From a virus: DNA of 38,039 nucleotides. Positions within the stretch are counted from its first letter, which is position 1; every line of letters starts with the position of its first letter. The notes under the pieces are model-generated. The model was given only the letters and a program-made list of their open reading frames with translations, made no database searches and was not told the origin of the DNA. Below, piece after piece: positions 1-5,834 of this stretch. Position numbers and translations under genes: made by a program. Location of the stretch: positions 1 through 38,039 of IMG/VR virus record IMGVR_UViG_3300009506_000143. The stretch is one strand, 5' to 3'.

Positions 1-100
1 CGAATTTGCAAAGGCGTTCGGCGAACAGATAGTTAAGGCGTTAACTGCTAAATATGGGAATCCTAAAAACAAAGCGGTCAGCGCAAATAAAGTGAGTTAA
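1..100 (+). CDS. C-terminal end of a truncated small protein
   Basis: An open frame enters from the left edge and ends with TAA at 98-100, giving 32 residues that begin EFAKAFGEQIVKAL. The piece is hydrophilic and lysine-rich at its end, with no recognisable motif. It may be the tail of the gene that starts at 38000 if the molecule is circular, since both lie on the plus strand and the join would read naturally, but the frames miss by one base. No function is assigned. Confidence 0.45.
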   Translation, partial: EFAKAFGEQIVKALTAKYGNPKNKAVSANKVS

Positions 101-129
101 ATCTTCACACAATCTACACATAAATAGTA

Positions 130-158
130 TTGCTTTTTTATTGCGGTAGTGCTATATT
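130..158 (+). promoter_or_regulatory. Promoter of cassette copy 1
   Basis: TTGCTT at 130-135 and TATATT at 153-158 are separated by 17 bases, a good sigma-70-type match. The -10 is followed by a leader that is also found, diverged, in front of the second cassette copy at 22.9 kb. Transcription should start near 165 and run into the small acidic gene. Confidence 0.65.
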
Positions 159-165
159 TATATTG

Positions 166-218
166 TAAGGTGATTAAAACCTTAACACCAATTACCCGCT
201 GGTCGGTGAGTAGGCCAG
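166..218 (+). promoter_or_regulatory. Structured 5' leader of cassette copy 1
   Basis: Two short hairpins lie between the promoter and the start codon. The first pairs TAAGG (166-170) with CCTTA (180-184). The second pairs CTGGTC (199-204) with GGCCAG (213-218) around the loop GGTGAGTA and ends just before the start codon. The copy at 22.9 kb keeps both, with a G-C pair changed to A-U in the second stem. The place next to the ribosome-binding site suggests control of translation; that role is inference. Confidence 0.5.
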
Positions 219-227
219 AAGATGAAG

Positions 228-413
228 ATGACAAAGATTCAGTATGACACAGTAAACGGAATTGAGATTGTAGAAGAGTTCGATAGCGAAGCGAAGATCG
301 TTGAAGGTTTTGAAGTTGACGATTTGCGAACAGCTGATGACGGGCTTTTTGGTGCTGAAGTTACCGACGACCAGCTTGAAGAAATCCGAGCTGAATATGG
401 ATTTTTCAGGTAA
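228..413 (+). CDS. Small acidic cassette protein, copy 1
   Basis: A 61-residue protein beginning MTKIQYDTVNG, with 18 Asp/Glu against 5 Lys/Arg. It has no signal peptide or membrane segment, so it should be cytoplasmic. The start at 228 matches the start of its paralogue at 22711-22896; an in-frame ATG six bases upstream (222) is also possible. The two proteins differ at only 4 residues, while 13 of the 17 changed codons are silent, so both copies look selected as proteins. It has its own promoter, leader and terminator. Strong negative charge would fit a protein that binds a basic partner or mimics DNA, but that is only an inference. The family was not recognised. Confidence 0.85.
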   Translation: MTKIQYDTVNGIEIVEEFDSEAKIVEGFEVDDLRTADDGLFGAEVTDDQLEEIRAEYGFFR

Positions 414-420
414 ATAACTT

Positions 421-442
421 CCGGCCTTCGGGCCGGTTTTTT
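421..442 (+). terminator. Intrinsic terminator after cassette copy 1
   Basis: A perfect 6-bp stem CCGGCC/GGCCGG with a TTCG tetraloop (421-436) is followed by six T residues. It sits 8 bases after the stop codon, so the cassette is an independent transcription unit. Confidence 0.9.
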
Positions 443-456
443 AAGAGGCTAACAAT

Positions 457-765
457 ATGAAATTCAAACTAAAATCAAAAACCGGACGTGGCGAGTTCCA
501 TAATTTTATACTGGATGCCACGGACCTAGATGACGCCGCGAACAAGTTGTACGAGCTACGCGGGATTACCGAATACCCCACCCTCGATGACTACACTCTG
601 ACAGAGCACCACGAGACCCGAGGGAAAAAACCTCTGTTTAAAAAATCGCGCGTTATACCTTCGACGAGAATCGAGGAAGAAGACTGGAACCTAATACCCG
701 GAAATAAGGCGGGATATCTCCGTAAAGCTATTTCGGAAAAACTTAAAAAGGACGGGTTGAAATGA
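457..765 (+). CDS. Hypothetical early protein, 102 aa
   Basis: A basic, soluble 102-residue protein starting MKFKLKSKTGRGEF, with AAGAGG placed 8 bases before the ATG. Its stop overlaps the ATG of the next gene at 762 (ATGA), so the two should be translated together. There is no signal peptide, membrane segment or known motif. It is the first gene of the tightly packed early block. The terminator just upstream implies either read-through from cassette copy 1 or a promoter that I could not place. Function unknown. Confidence 0.75.
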   Translation: MKFKLKSKTGRGEFHNFILDATDLDDAANKLYELRGITEYPTLDDYTLTEHHETRGKKPLFKKSRVIPSTRIEEEDWNLIPGNKAGYLRKAISEKLKKDGLK

Positions 766-908
766 AAGGAATAATAGATGTCTTATGGGAAGAGGTCATG
801 AAAACGTGGGACAGGGAACATTCAGACTTGTCAGGCGAAGAGCTGGCCATAGCTCGGGAAGAATACCAGATAAGCCTGACGGCCAGAGCGAGAGAGAAGC
901 GGAAATGA
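762..908 (+). CDS. Small hypothetical protein, 48 aa
   Basis: A 48-codon frame starting MKGIIDVLWEEV, rich in Glu, Arg and Lys and predicted to be helical. Its start overlaps the stop of the 102-residue gene and its stop overlaps the ATG of the zinc-ribbon gene at 905, both as ATGA. This chain of overlaps is the main support. It also decides the start of the next gene, because a longer in-frame start at 785 would run through this one. Function unknown. Confidence 0.6.
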   Translation: MKGIIDVLWEEVMKTWDREHSDLSGEELAIAREEYQISLTARAREKRK

Positions 909-1030
909 AATTCTTCTATTGCCCAATCTGCCACAAAAGGCATCATGAAACAGTTTTTCGAGAGATCAAAGATAATGCTATTTGTCCTTGCGGTGTTCCT
1001 GTGATTTATTTTTTGGAGGATAGGAAATGA
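905..1030 (+). CDS. Small zinc-ribbon protein, 41 aa
   Basis: A 41-residue protein with two cysteine pairs, CPIC at residues 6-9 and CPCG near residues 28-31, plus a Lys-Arg-His-His stretch after the first pair. This is the pattern of a minimal zinc ribbon. The start at 905 is chosen because it overlaps the upstream stop as ATGA; the frame is open back to 785 but that stretch is out-of-frame shadow. Its stop overlaps the next start at 1027. Such tiny phage zinc proteins often bind DNA or act on host RNA polymerase or nucleases, but nothing here shows which. Confidence 0.65.
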   Translation: MKFFYCPICHKRHHETVFREIKDNAICPCGVPVIYFLEDRK

Positions 1031-1239
1031 GTGGAGAGGTGAAAAGAGATCCGATTGAAGATAGATGGAAAAGTACGTTATGGGAGAATAATCCCGAGCT
1101 TTTGGAATACACATCATCCCTTGAGCGCAAACTCAAGATTGCGGAGGATAAATTCGTGGCGATAAAGGACAACATCGGGAGTCCATCAGTAATCATCTAT
1201 CTTGCCAATGAAGCCCTGTCAGCTATAAGGGAGGGGTGA
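1027..1239 (+). CDS. Hypothetical early protein, 70 aa
   Basis: A 70-residue soluble protein starting MSGEVKRDPIED. It is charged and probably mostly helical, with a likely coiled segment around SSLERKLKIAEDKF. Its ATG overlaps the upstream TGA. The next gene begins four bases after its stop, with GGGAGGGG near its end serving as the ribosome-binding site for that gene. No family recognised. Confidence 0.7.
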   Translation: MSGEVKRDPIEDRWKSTLWENNPELLEYTSSLERKLKIAEDKFVAIKDNIGSPSVIIYLANEALSAIREG

Positions 1240-1242
1240 GAG

Positions 1243-1401
1243 ATGGAAGAATATAAAGTCATGTATTTTGTCCCAAAGTGCCCAACTGAAGCTGTAGAGT
1301 TTTTAAACAGATTCTCAGGGAAAGGATACGAATTAATATCCGTAGATGGTGGATATTTTTATTTCAAAAAGAAAGTATTGATAGAGTTTACGCACACATG
1401 A
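1243..1401 (+). CDS. Small protein resembling DUF4177, 52 aa
   Basis: A 52-codon frame starting MEEYKVMYFVPKCP and continuing with GKGYELISVDGGYFYFKK. The order of a first strand (EYKVMYF), a helix (TEAVEFLNRFSGKGYEL) and a second strand pair (ISVDGGYFYFKK) looks like the short DUF4177 fold found in many phages. The ribosome-binding site GAGGGG lies at the end of the preceding gene. Its stop forms ATGA with an ATG at 1398. Function of the family is unknown. Confidence 0.6.
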   Translation: MEEYKVMYFVPKCPTEAVEFLNRFSGKGYELISVDGGYFYFKKKVLIEFTHT

Positions 1402-1478
1402 AAACTAAGCACAATATACGGCTGGCCCATTTTTTTGTCAGGGATGTTGTCATTACAAAAGCAAAAAGGAGGAAAGCG

Positions 1479-1916
1479 ATGTATCAAAATAAGCCAGAAC
1501 CGGAACAGGATGAGATAATTATCGAGTTTTCTGATGAGCAAGCAGAGCTTAAAAAATATTACCGCATGCTTCACAGTCATGAAGCAGTTGTCTATTATTC
1601 AGGATATAAGCACGGCTATACCTCCCGCAACGCCGAAATCGAAGCCCTGAATGAGACGCACGAATTAGAAACAAAAGGCAGAGATGAATTAAGACGTGCT
1701 GATGTTGACTGTATTCTTAGGCTCAGAGAAGAAAATAGAAAACAGACTGAGGGAATCGAAGCCCTGAAAGCAGAGATTGAATCAATGAAATGTTGCGGGA
1801 ATTGTAAAAACTGTCTTATTGAAGATCAATATGAAGGGCATTATTGTTTTATTGATGAACTCTTAATAGAGGATATTAGGGTACATAAATGTAGCAACTG
1901 GAAAGCCAAGATATGA
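1479..1916 (+). CDS. Coiled-coil, cysteine-rich hypothetical protein
   Basis: A 145-residue protein starting MYQNKPEPEQDE. The start at 1479 is chosen because AGGAGG lies seven bases before it; an in-frame ATG at 1398 overlaps the upstream stop and would add 27 basic residues. The middle (about 55-105) is a long charged helix or coiled coil. The end holds CCGNCKNC, then two more cysteines, the last in HKCSNW, which looks like a metal-binding tail. The family was not recognised. The stop overlaps the start of a small membrane protein. Confidence 0.7.
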   Translation: MYQNKPEPEQDEIIIEFSDEQAELKKYYRMLHSHEAVVYYSGYKHGYTSRNAEIEALNETHELETKGRDELRRADVDCILRLREENRKQTEGIEALKAEIESMKCCGNCKNCLIEDQYEGHYCFIDELLIEDIRVHKCSNWKAKI

Positions 1917-2062
1917 TAATCAACGCAACAAAACGGTTTAGAAAACCAATGCCTTACATTAAATGGTATGAGATTTTTCTGTTCCCTTTGCTAATTCTTA
2001 TAGTTGTGATAATGCTGATTGCCGGAGCAATATTGCTTCAGTTTATAGACGAGGATATATAA
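1913..2062 (+). CDS. Small single-span membrane protein, 49 aa
   Basis: A 49-residue protein starting MIINATKRFRKP. Residues about 20-43 form one long hydrophobic segment (FLFPLLILIVVIMLIAGAI), after a basic N-terminal stretch, so it should insert in the inner membrane with the N terminus inside. It overlaps the upstream stop by ATGA, and the MazG-like gene starts right after its stop. Small early membrane proteins of phages often affect superinfection or the host envelope; there is no direct evidence here. Confidence 0.65.
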   Translation: MIINATKRFRKPMPYIKWYEIFLFPLLILIVVIMLIAGAILLQFIDEDI

Positions 2063-2063
2063 A

Positions 2064-2327
2064 ATGACGCGAATTACCAACGATGAACGATCAAGAATGC
2101 ATAATTACCTGGATAAATGTATTGATAAAATGGACTCCCCAAAGAACGCTAAAAAATGCCATTGGTCAAAAGAAAAGATCGAGTCTCTTGCAAAGATGGT
2201 GATGATCGAGGCGCATGAACTTGAGTTGGCTGTCATGGAAGAGGACAGAGAATCGGTTTACGAGGAGTGTAAAGATGTTATAAATCTCGCTATGATGATT
2301 ATTGATAACTTATTTTTGATAGAATAA
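2064..2327 (+). CDS. MazG-like nucleotide pyrophosphatase family protein
   Basis: An 87-residue all-helical protein. The core is HWSKEKIESLAKM, then EAHELELAVMEED, then EECKDVINLAMMIIDN. This matches the MazG-like fold, with metal-binding acids in an ExxE helix (EAHE) and an ExxxD helix (EECKD). Members hydrolyse nucleoside triphosphates to monophosphates and pyrophosphate; phage forms are linked to nucleotide pool control or to lowering of alarmone signals. The length fits the short phage forms. The substrate cannot be told from sequence. It closes the first early block; a strong promoter follows. Confidence 0.65.
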   Translation: MTRITNDERSRMHNYLDKCIDKMDSPKNAKKCHWSKEKIESLAKMVMIEAHELELAVMEEDRESVYEECKDVINLAMMIIDNLFLIE

Positions 2328-2332
2328 TTGTG

Positions 2333-2361
2333 TTGACAGTTACTTAAATATGCTTTAATAT
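2333..2361 (+). promoter_or_regulatory. Strong early promoter
   Basis: TTGACA at 2333-2338 and TAATAT at 2356-2361 are 17 bases apart, close to the ideal sigma-70 promoter. The spacer and -10 contain an inverted repeat, TTAAA-5-TTTAA (2344-2358), which recurs with one change at 2925-2939 and could be an operator. It should drive the second early block from 2386. Confidence 0.8.
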
Positions 2362-2385
2362 CATAGACAGATAGGAGCTAAATAA

Positions 2386-2643
2386 ATGACAAGATTTGAA
2401 TACGTCGATTACCGAGTAGAAAACATGACAATAGCCGAAGCAAAAATCATGAACGAATGGGAACTAGCTGGTGAAGCTGCTCAGGTTTGGGACTATATCC
2501 ATAGTGATGATTTTGCAAGATATATGCTCGAAACTCAGTGTATTGAAATCACGGAAGATGAAATCGCGGAAATATTCTGCGCTGGTATTGAATCGGACCC
2601 GGATGACGAGATAGCAAGCTATTTATGGTCCTTGACATATTAA
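2386..2643 (+). CDS. Hypothetical acidic early protein, 85 aa
   Basis: An 85-residue, very acidic soluble protein starting MTRFEYVDYRVENM, with TAGGAG before the ATG at good spacing. Its C-terminal half (EITEDEIAEIFCAGIESDPDDE) is rich in Glu and Asp. There is no signal peptide or membrane segment. It is the first gene after the strong promoter at 2333, so it should be made early and in quantity. Family unknown; a role as a small inhibitor is possible but unsupported. Confidence 0.75.
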   Translation: MTRFEYVDYRVENMTIAEAKIMNEWELAGEAAQVWDYIHSDDFARYMLETQCIEITEDEIAEIFCAGIESDPDDEIASYLWSLTY

Positions 2644-2648
2644 CAATC

Positions 2649-2668
2649 TTTTAATAAACTGATTAAAA
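2649..2668. repeat. Perfect inverted repeat before the 73-aa gene
   Basis: TTTTAAT (2649-2655) and ATTAAAA (2662-2668) form perfect 7-bp arms around AAACTG, just upstream of the ribosome-binding site of the next gene. It could be an operator or an AT-rich leader hairpin. Confidence 0.45.
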
Positions 2669-2678
2669 GAGGATTAAA

Positions 2679-2900
2679 ATGAAACTTTTGAGAAAATATA
2701 CAAAAATGGAATTGCTCTATAACTTGTTCCCCGAAATCGGTGACACAAGAGAGATTGAGGAGGTACTTGGGAAGACTGGGATCTCTTCTGTGAATTCGCT
2801 TCACGCGAATATTACATATCTCAAAGACTCAGACAGGATTCCGAATGGTGAAACGGTTGAGTTGTCCGTAAGAAATGGCTATGTGGTTAGGATCGGATAA
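2679..2900 (+). CDS. Hypothetical early protein, 73 aa
   Basis: A 73-residue basic protein starting MKLLRKYTKMEL with AGAGG at good spacing. The first half could be helical (MELLYNLFPEIGDTREIEEVLGKTG) and the second half has strand character (GETVELSVRNGYVVRIG). That helix-then-wing order recalls small winged-helix DNA-binding proteins, but the match is weak. The inverted repeat just upstream would suit self-regulation. Function not assigned. Confidence 0.65.
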   Translation: MKLLRKYTKMELLYNLFPEIGDTREIEEVLGKTGISSVNSLHANITYLKDSDRIPNGETVELSVRNGYVVRIG

Positions 2901-2924
2901 TCCGGTTCTTTTTTGCTCTGATTG

Positions 2925-2939
2925 TTAAAGATGCTTTAA
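2925..2939. repeat. Repeated operator-like motif (second site of two)
   Basis: TTAAAGATGCTTTAA here and TTAAATATGCTTTAA at 2344-2358 differ at one base. Both are inverted repeats (TTAAA/TTTAA with a 5-base centre) and both lie upstream of small early genes, the first inside a strong promoter. A shared binding site for one regulator is the simplest reading. Confidence 0.45.
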
Positions 2940-2950
2940 AGGTATAATAT

Positions 2951-3256
2951 ATGGTAGATATTGATTTTATTAAATGGATGTGTGATAAGGCTGAAGGGTT
3001 TGAGTTCAATGAAGGAGATTTCGTTGACGATAATTATGTTACAACTCCGACTGAATTAGATATAGATATGTTGCATGATATATCTTCTGACTTATGGATC
3101 AAGGGACTTTACCCTCTCCTCATTCAGCGAGCTTTCAGGTTTTGTATCGTCAACGAGCTATCATACATGAGCTATGATGATCTTGTTAGGATTTTAGGCT
3201 CTGATGAAGAAATAGAAAAATACCTTCGCTACATCTACGAACAGGAAACTAAATGA
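2951..3256 (+). CDS. Hypothetical early protein, 101 aa
   Basis: A 101-residue acidic, soluble protein starting MVDIDFIKWMCDKAEGF. It follows AAAGG at 8 bases. The motif content WMCDKAEGFEF and LLIQRAFRFCIVNE resembles short phage proteins of unknown role. Its stop overlaps the start of the HTH-membrane protein (ATGA), so the two should be made together. No domain was recognised. Confidence 0.7.
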   Translation: MVDIDFIKWMCDKAEGFEFNEGDFVDDNYVTTPTELDIDMLHDISSDLWIKGLYPLLIQRAFRFCIVNELSYMSYDDLVRILGSDEEIEKYLRYIYEQETK

Positions 3257-4140
3257 CACGCCAAGAATATATTTCAGATTTTAGGAAAAAGAACAATCGA
3301 CCACCAACAAAAATAGAGCTTGCAACAGCGCTTAAAATATCTGAACGCACCGCTATGCATGAATTGGCACAATATCTGGCTGCGGTGAAAGAGCCAAAGG
3401 CAAACCATGCAAACCCGGCAAAAAAGCGTAACTCATTATTACCGCTCAGGGTAGCACTGTTTGTTCTATCGGCAATGGCGTTTATCCTTTCCGTGTATTT
3501 CACAGGGTTATGGTTCTATGGCCGGTTTAATTTGTTTATATCCGGTCTGATCTCGTTAACAATGGTGCTGTTTATGGTCATTGCCCCACAGACATTGCGG
3601 TTTATCAATAACCCCCTGATAAGATTGATTGTTTCCGTGTCGTTTATAATTGCTATGGTTTTCAGCATGGGGTCCACGATTGCCGGACAGTTTCAGAAAT
3701 CCACACTTGTGATGGAATCAGAGATAGATAAATCATATGTTTTTAACCAGCTTGCAAGTAACGAGGAGGAGGTTAAGCAACTAATTTCCGAAGCGCAAAA
3801 AGATAAATCTATACATCAACAAACATTAGAGCAATTATCTGCAAGTAAGGATGATCGCCTTAATAACTGGCAGCAGATTGCAACGGAGCGGAAATACATT
3901 GATAACTTCGATTCCAGGATTGATTTTCTCAGGGCAGAGCTCACAGATACCAGGGAGAAAGTAATTGATAACGGAACAATAGAAGAGAAACGAGATTTTT
4001 ACTACTTCATTTCCGGTATAACCGGGGTCAAGAAATCAATGGTAGAATTCATAATATCTTCATTGCCGGCTATTTTTATAGATATCGTATCGGCGCTATG
4101 TCTGAATCTGGCGCTGTTTATTAAGGAGGATAAATCATAA
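3253..4140 (+). CDS. HTH-like membrane protein with coiled coil
   Basis: A 295-residue protein of unusual build. Residues about 1-47 look like a helix-turn-helix (PPTKIELATALKISERTAMHELAQYL). A basic linker leads to three hydrophobic spans at about 62-90, 93-114 and 120-145. Then comes a charged coiled coil (about 150-235) and a last span near 263-290. It is the largest gene of the left arm. It overlaps the genes on both sides, so it belongs to this operon. The layout suggests a protein anchored in the inner membrane whose cytoplasmic head can touch DNA or a partner. The family was not recognised; the HTH call is by pattern only. Confidence 0.75.
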   Translation: MTRQEYISDFRKKNNRPPTKIELATALKISERTAMHELAQYLAAVKEPKANHANPAKKRNSLLPLRVALFVLSAMAFILSVYFTGLWFYGRFNLFISGLISLTMVLFMVIAPQTLRFINNPLIRLIVSVSFIIAMVFSMGSTIAGQFQKSTLVMESEIDKSYVFNQLASNEEEVKQLISEAQKDKSIHQQTLEQLSASKDDRLNNWQQIATERKYIDNFDSRIDFLRAELTDTREKVIDNGTIEEKRDFYYFISGITGVKKSMVEFIISSLPAIFIDIVSALCLNLALFIKEDKS

Positions 4141-4295
4141 TGTCAACAAGATCAGAAAAAAGAGCCATTAAACAGGCGGCAGAAGCCCATGTAAAGAAAA
4201 TGATGAGGCTAGCCGACGAGTTGAAACGGTTGCCACTTCGGCACCGGATAATCATTTCATGGTACATCGTCACAAGAAAGAATTTTGGGGGATAA
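4140..4295 (+). CDS. Small basic protein, 51 aa
   Basis: A 51-residue basic protein starting MSTRSEKRAIKQAAEA. It is mainly helical, and its middle LKRLPLRHRIIISWYIV resembles a small phage family with a conserved LP(F/L)R-R motif followed by a hydrophobic helix. Its ATG overlaps the upstream TAA. The run GGGGG near its end serves as the ribosome-binding site for the next gene. Function unknown. Confidence 0.6.
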   Translation: MSTRSEKRAIKQAAEAHVKKMMRLADELKRLPLRHRIIISWYIVTRKNFGG

Positions 4296-4299
4296 ATGA

Positions 4300-4473
4300 A
4301 TGAACTGGCAGATTGAATATTTGATTGAAGAAAAGGAATGTGTGGCTTGCGAGCATTACGGAATGAAAGTACATGAAGAACCATGCTACAAATGCTTCGA
4401 GACTAAAAGTAAACCTAACTTTAGTGCAAACGATATTGATTCCATAATCGCGAATTACACCACAAACGCATAA
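4300..4473 (+). CDS. Small zinc-finger-like protein, 57 aa
   Basis: A 57-residue protein starting MNWQIEYLIEEKE. Two cysteine pairs, CVAC (residues 14-17) and CYKC (29-32), are 11 residues apart, which suits one zinc site. A Gly-rich ribosome-binding site (TTGGGGGA) lies upstream. An overlapping ATG four bases earlier gives only a six-codon frame, so the start at 4300 is preferred. Its role is unknown; it may bind nucleic acid or a protein. Confidence 0.6.
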   Translation: MNWQIEYLIEEKECVACEHYGMKVHEEPCYKCFETKSKPNFSANDIDSIIANYTTNA

Positions 4474-4482
4474 GGAGGTTAA

Positions 4483-4770
4483 ATGAACGACAAACAAAAA
4501 GAAGCATACCATGTCATGGCAACACAAATGGATAAGGATTACCAGTACAAATTGAAGCTTGCTGAGTTTTTCGGCCAGCATGGATATATTCCAGAAGCGG
4601 AGAAACCACTTGAACCGGATCACCACAAACTGGCCTTCGAGGCGTTCAAGCAGGATCGGTTCAAATGCTGGCGGAGTATGCCTAAAGTTGTCAAACGGAT
4701 AAAGAAGGCAGCTAAAAAAGCGGCAAAAGCGAAGGGGCTTGAAAAACTTACTGAGGATGCGAAGAGATGA
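4483..4770 (+). CDS. Hypothetical early protein with basic tail, 95 aa
   Basis: A 95-residue protein starting MNDKQKEAYHVMA, with an ideal AAGGAGG before the ATG. The N-terminal two thirds look helical and soluble. The C terminus is a strongly basic, Ala/Lys-rich helix (KRIKKAAKKAAKAKG), like a histone-type nucleic-acid-binding tail. The stop overlaps the next gene by ATGA. DNA binding is inferred from the tail only. Confidence 0.75.
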   Translation: MNDKQKEAYHVMATQMDKDYQYKLKLAEFFGQHGYIPEAEKPLEPDHHKLAFEAFKQDRFKCWRSMPKVVKRIKKAAKKAAKAKGLEKLTEDAKR

Positions 4771-5060
4771 ATATTTTGTTGATACTAGCTCTTTCAACAA
4801 TGATTTTGGCTTTTGTGGTGGCTGCTACAAAATCAATAATTGAGATAAAGGAAATGCTCCAAAAGTTGGAAGAAAAGAAACACATTGATCAACTTGAAGA
4901 AGCATTCAAAATGGTTGGTCCAATTTCCGCTATGTGTGGAGTATCTGAACAGGATACCAAAGAAACAATCAAGTTTTTTGATGAAATGAGATCACGTGGA
5001 GTAGACGCACGAGACGCTGCGCATCAACTCAGAGCCATATTAAAATCAAAGGAGGGATAA
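4767..5060 (+). CDS. Membrane-anchored helical protein, 97 aa
   Basis: A 97-residue protein with a hydrophobic N-terminal helix (residues about 2-22) and a helical, charged remainder (KEMLQKLEEKKHIDQLEEAF). There is no lipobox and no clear cleavage site, so it is probably a single-span inner-membrane protein with its body in the cytoplasm. Both ends overlap neighbouring genes. Function unknown. Confidence 0.7.
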   Translation: MNILLILALSTMILAFVVAATKSIIEIKEMLQKLEEKKHIDQLEEAFKMVGPISAMCGVSEQDTKETIKFFDEMRSRGVDARDAAHQLRAILKSKEG

Positions 5061-5215
5061 TGATTAACACAAAACGCCGGCAAAAAGCCATGGAAGAAAT
5101 CGTAAGACTAAAGGAAGCCAAACGAACAATTAATTCAAAGCTCGATAACGCCTACCTTGAGTATTACAGATCAATCGGTTTGACAGATGATCAGGCAGCG
5201 AGGTTGACAAAATGA
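5060..5215 (+). CDS. Small helical protein, 51 aa
   Basis: A 51-residue basic, helical protein starting MINTKRRQKAMEEIV. Its ATG overlaps the upstream TAA, GGAGGG lies just before, and its stop overlaps the following ATG at 5212. This double overlap is the chief support. Its C-terminal half (SIGLTDDQAARLT) resembles small DNA-associated helices but is too short to assign. Confidence 0.6.
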   Translation: MINTKRRQKAMEEIVRLKEAKRTINSKLDNAYLEYYRSIGLTDDQAARLTK

Positions 5216-5559
5216 ATGGCGCTATAGATACACTCAAAAAATATAAAGAATTAGAATCTATTTTAGAAGATTCCAGGTATTTTTATTGCTTTAATACGCC
5301 AAACGGTAAAAGAATGATAGTAAAAGCAGAAGGATCAAAGAAGTGTATTGCGATGGATAAAAATTTTAGAGTTGTGTCGTTTAGAAACGAAAAGCAGCGT
5401 ACATTTTACAATAGCCCACTTAGCCTAATCAGAAGCTATGATGCTGATTCTATCCCTATAACTGACATCTTTATATCCATGGATAAAGAAGAATGCATTG
5501 AGTATCTTTTTGGGATAAAAAAGCTCCCGGCAGGAGATCCGGGAGCGGAGGATAAATGA
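5212..5559 (+). CDS. Last gene of the left early block, 115 aa
   Basis: A 115-residue soluble protein starting MNGAIDTLKKYKELES, with mixed strand and helix character and no known motif. It ends five bases before the convergent Rz1 stop. Its last codons (KLPAGDPGAEDK) are encoded by the hairpin that terminates the late minus-strand transcripts, so the sequence at its C terminus is shaped by a double duty. Function unknown. Confidence 0.7.
   Translation: MNGAIDTLKKYKELESILEDSRYFYCFNTPNGKRMIVKAEGSKKCIAMDKNFRVVSFRNEKQRTFYNSPLSLIRSYDADSIPITDIFISMDKEECIEYLFGIKKLPAGDPGAEDK
5517..5546 (-). terminator. Late-operon terminator inside an early gene
   Basis: GCTCCCGG (5523-5530) and CCGGGAGC (5539-5546) form a perfect 8-bp stem with an 8-base loop. 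On the minus strand the stem is followed by six T residues (5522-5517). It lies just beyond the last late gene but inside the coding end of the convergent early gene. It lacks a T-run in the plus direction. Confidence 0.88.
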
Positions 5560-5564
5560 CACTG

Positions 5565-5834
5565 TCACTGGACAGCGTTCATCTTTTTCAAAATATCCAT
5601 TATTTCAGCGAGGCGTTTGTCTCGCTGTTTTTTTGTGATCTCACCTACAAGGTAACGCGATTCATTCGCCCATTCCATCCATCTGTAATGCTGAATTAAC
5701 AGACTCGTGGCTGTTGCCTCGATGTTGGATTCGTCGAGGACCGGAAGGGTTAGATCAGCGGGAAGCTTTATAGTCTGACAGCTTGCTATTCCTAGCAACA
5801 TTAAAAATATGAGTAACGGCTTTATCTGCTTCAT
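5565..5834 (-). CDS. Rz1-like outer-membrane spanin lipoprotein
   Basis: An 89-residue protein with a hydrophobic signal peptide and lipobox (GIASC, lipidated Cys19). The mature part has a Pro-rich start (KLPADLTLPVL) and a helical end. Its start lies inside the upstream Rz-like gene in a different frame, the classic overlapping arrangement of two-component spanins. The pair is expected to span the periplasm and fuse inner and outer membranes at the last step of lysis. This is the main evidence for a host with two membranes. It is the final gene of the late block, before the terminator. Confidence 0.85.
   Translation of the reverse strand: MKQIKPLLIFLMLLGIASCQTIKLPADLTLPVLDESNIEATATSLLIQHYRWMEWANESRYLVGEITKKQRDKRLAEIMDILKKMNAVQ

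Noticed and set aside
785-904. Longer N terminus for the zinc-ribbon protein
   Set aside because: The stretch is Arg/Gly-rich shadow sequence of the 48-codon gene at 762-908, and the ATG at 905 overlaps that gene's stop as ATGA.
2922-2948. Promoter TTGTTA-15-TATAAT before the 101-residue gene
   Set aside because: Spacing is poor and a start there would fall after the gene's own ATG. The TATAAT overlaps the spacing between AAAGG and the ATG, so it is probably chance in AT-rich sequence.
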